This document shows positions 37,361 through 38,475 of a stretch of DNA of 38,475 nucleotides, in pieces (the first letter of the stretch is position 1; each line of letters opens with the position of its first letter). The stretch spans positions 1-38,475 of the forward strand of contig CAJNOQ010000949.1 of NCBI GenBank assembly GCA_905250885.1. Direction: 5' to 3'. The translations under genes and the position numbers were made by a program. The DNA is from Didymodactylos carnosus. Lineage: Eukaryota; Rotifera; Eurotatoria; Philodinida; Philodinidae. The notes beneath the pieces are model-generated. The model worked only from the letters and a program-made list of their open reading frames with translations. It was not told the DNA's origin and did no database searches.

Positions 37361-37393
37361 GAGGTATGTCACTCTCGATATCGATGATTAACG
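37361..37393 (+). repeat. 33-bp direct repeat, copy 2
   Basis: GAGGTATGTCACTCTCGATA…; three mismatches to 36146-36178. Confidence 0.7.
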
Positions 37394-37794
37394 TTTAATA
37401 AATCATACTTTCTTCTTTTATATTCAGCAGCTGAAAAAACTCTTTTTGACTACCATGACTGTCCGGCTTTCTCTTCGGGTCATCATAGTCAGAGATAATG
37501 TGTGTTCAAATTTGAAACTGGACCTGAATACTATAGGTTTTACCAATTTTAAAACACCGATATTGAACACACATGTACAACGACCTTTTGTTAAACTTAC
37601 TGTGAGAGTAGCAAATTCTATTTTAATTGAATATTCAGTTTAGTAAGTATACATCCAAAATTTTGCGATATGTTGTAAAGTAAATATGAAATAATTTGTT
37701 TGACACACAGAAATGCCAATAAGAGAAAACAATAGGTGAAAAAAAAATAATCAAAAAAAGGAATTGTATCAGAAACTTTCATGCATTCGAGACA

Positions 37795-37814
37795 GGAGGG
37801 CGGGGCGGAGGCGG
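37795..37814 (+). promoter_or_regulatory. G-rich tract upstream of the LINE ORF
   Basis: GGAGGGCGGGGCGGAGGCGG stands out in AT-rich surroundings. It contains a GC-box-like core and enough G-runs for a two- or three-tier quadruplex. It lies about 60-150 bp before the endonuclease frame, where a LINE internal promoter or 5' UTR would be. Confidence 0.35.
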
Positions 37815-37875
37815 TGTGAGAGTGAGTCCGGGGTATTTTTTGCAGTGTGTATTTGTTATCGCGATTGGCGAGTAA

Positions 37876-38475
37876 GAAAAAGTGAGAAAATCGAGTGAAT
37901 CAAATAAAAAGGTATCAAAATTTGAACTTTTTTATAAATACATACGTATGAGAGATCCGATTGTTTGCGGTGTGGTGGAAACGTGGTTGAATGATTCGAT
38001 AACCAACAAAGATGTTGAAATACCCAGTTACACATGTTATAGAAATGATAGAGATAATCAAGGAGGCGGTTGTTGTTTTTATGTGAAAGAAACTGTACAA
38101 TCAAAACTACTTTTAAGAACTAACAAATCCAAATCGGAATGTTTATTTCTTAGTGTAGTACTTCCCGGTTGCGGTAATACACTTTTTGCAGTGTGTTATC
38201 GCTCGTCACAATCTATTGATGAGTTCTTAAAAGATTTAAAAGAAAACGTAGACGATATATGTGAAAGAGGAAGATATCAGGGAGTAGTAATTATCGGTGA
38301 TTTTAACGGTCATAACAGCACTTGGTGTAATACCAAGCCGATGACTTGTGAGGGGCAAAAGCTTTTCGAATTTGCATGTAATAACAATCTTCATCAATTA
38401 GTTAGACAACCAACAAGACGAGCAAATAAATCAGCGGAACCGGATAGTTGTTTAGATCTAGTTTTTACGGACAAT
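37876..38475 (+). CDS. LINE (non-LTR retrotransposon) ORF2, endonuclease domain, cut by window end
   Basis: Open for 200 codons from after a TAA (37873-37875) to the last base, with no stop; an internal ATG is at 37948. It encodes the apurinic-type endonuclease that nicks target DNA for target-primed reverse transcription. Numbered from that ATG: E11 in VVETWL (metal-binding Glu), VCYRS at 82-86, GDFN at 117-120 (IIGDFNGHNSTW) and LDLVFTDN at the window end. The final SDH motif and the reverse transcriptase would follow outside. KFELFYKYIR before the ATG fits the region after the N-terminal Asn motif, so the true start may be further upstream or the copy 5'-truncated. Of jockey/CR1/RTE type; clade not resolvable. 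The uninterrupted frame suggests a young copy. Confidence 0.88.

Noticed and set aside
37856-38104. - strand frames near the right edge
   Set aside because: Antisense shadows of the LINE endonuclease frame.

Overview
This is a window of an AT-rich eukaryotic genome, almost certainly a small invertebrate and most likely a bdelloid rotifer. The evidence: a 31-exon animal-type ABCC1/MRP1 transporter gene whose ordinary introns are only 52-127 bp; a dense, diverse load of DNA transposon relics plus Penelope-like and LINE retroelements; two genes of bacterial/fungal type (an aldo-keto reductase relic and an intact isopenicillin-N-synthase-like oxygenase) of the kind bdelloids acquire horizontally; and at 6953-6982 a sequence sharing 16 consecutive bases with the bdelloid spliced leader as I remember it, followed by a GTAAG splice donor. 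The species assignment is inference.

Layout. 1-2160: broken Penelope-like reverse transcriptase, a 225-bp dispersed repeat and a piggyBac-like MITE with TTAA target-site duplication. 2957-4140: an unrecognised, frame-broken gene. 5156-5984: a frameshifted, truncated aldo-keto reductase pseudogene. 6660-8460: the spliced-leader-like locus, a second copy of the 225-bp repeat and a zone of self-similar palindromic words. 8461-11175: mostly empty, with a hAT-like MITE. 11176-28885: the complete ABCC1-type gene, + strand, 1519 codons by my exon model. Twenty-one of its 30 introns are short; the other nine (0.6-2.6 kb) are swollen and nearly all carry a recognisable inverted-repeat element (mariner with transposase remnants, hAT with a perfect 8-bp duplication, foldback elements with an empty-site copy, and others). 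30424-31353: intact, intronless 2-oxoglutarate/Fe(II) oxygenase on the - strand, convergent with ABCC. 31430-36700: repeat-rich desert with two related foldback elements and strong palindromes. 36710-37215: weak unrecognised - strand ORFs. 37876-38475: 5' part of a LINE endonuclease-reverse transcriptase ORF running off the window.

The genes do not form a pathway. The transporter is a housekeeping-type glutathione-conjugate/drug exporter; the oxygenase and reductase look like independently acquired metabolic genes, one intact and one decayed. The main biological story is the transposon burden inside one still-intact gene, the spliced-leader-like locus, and patches of DNA each built from its own short repeated word. 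I saw no convincing rRNA, tRNA or CRISPR feature. All splice calls were made by eye from GT/AG sites, reading frame and family similarity.
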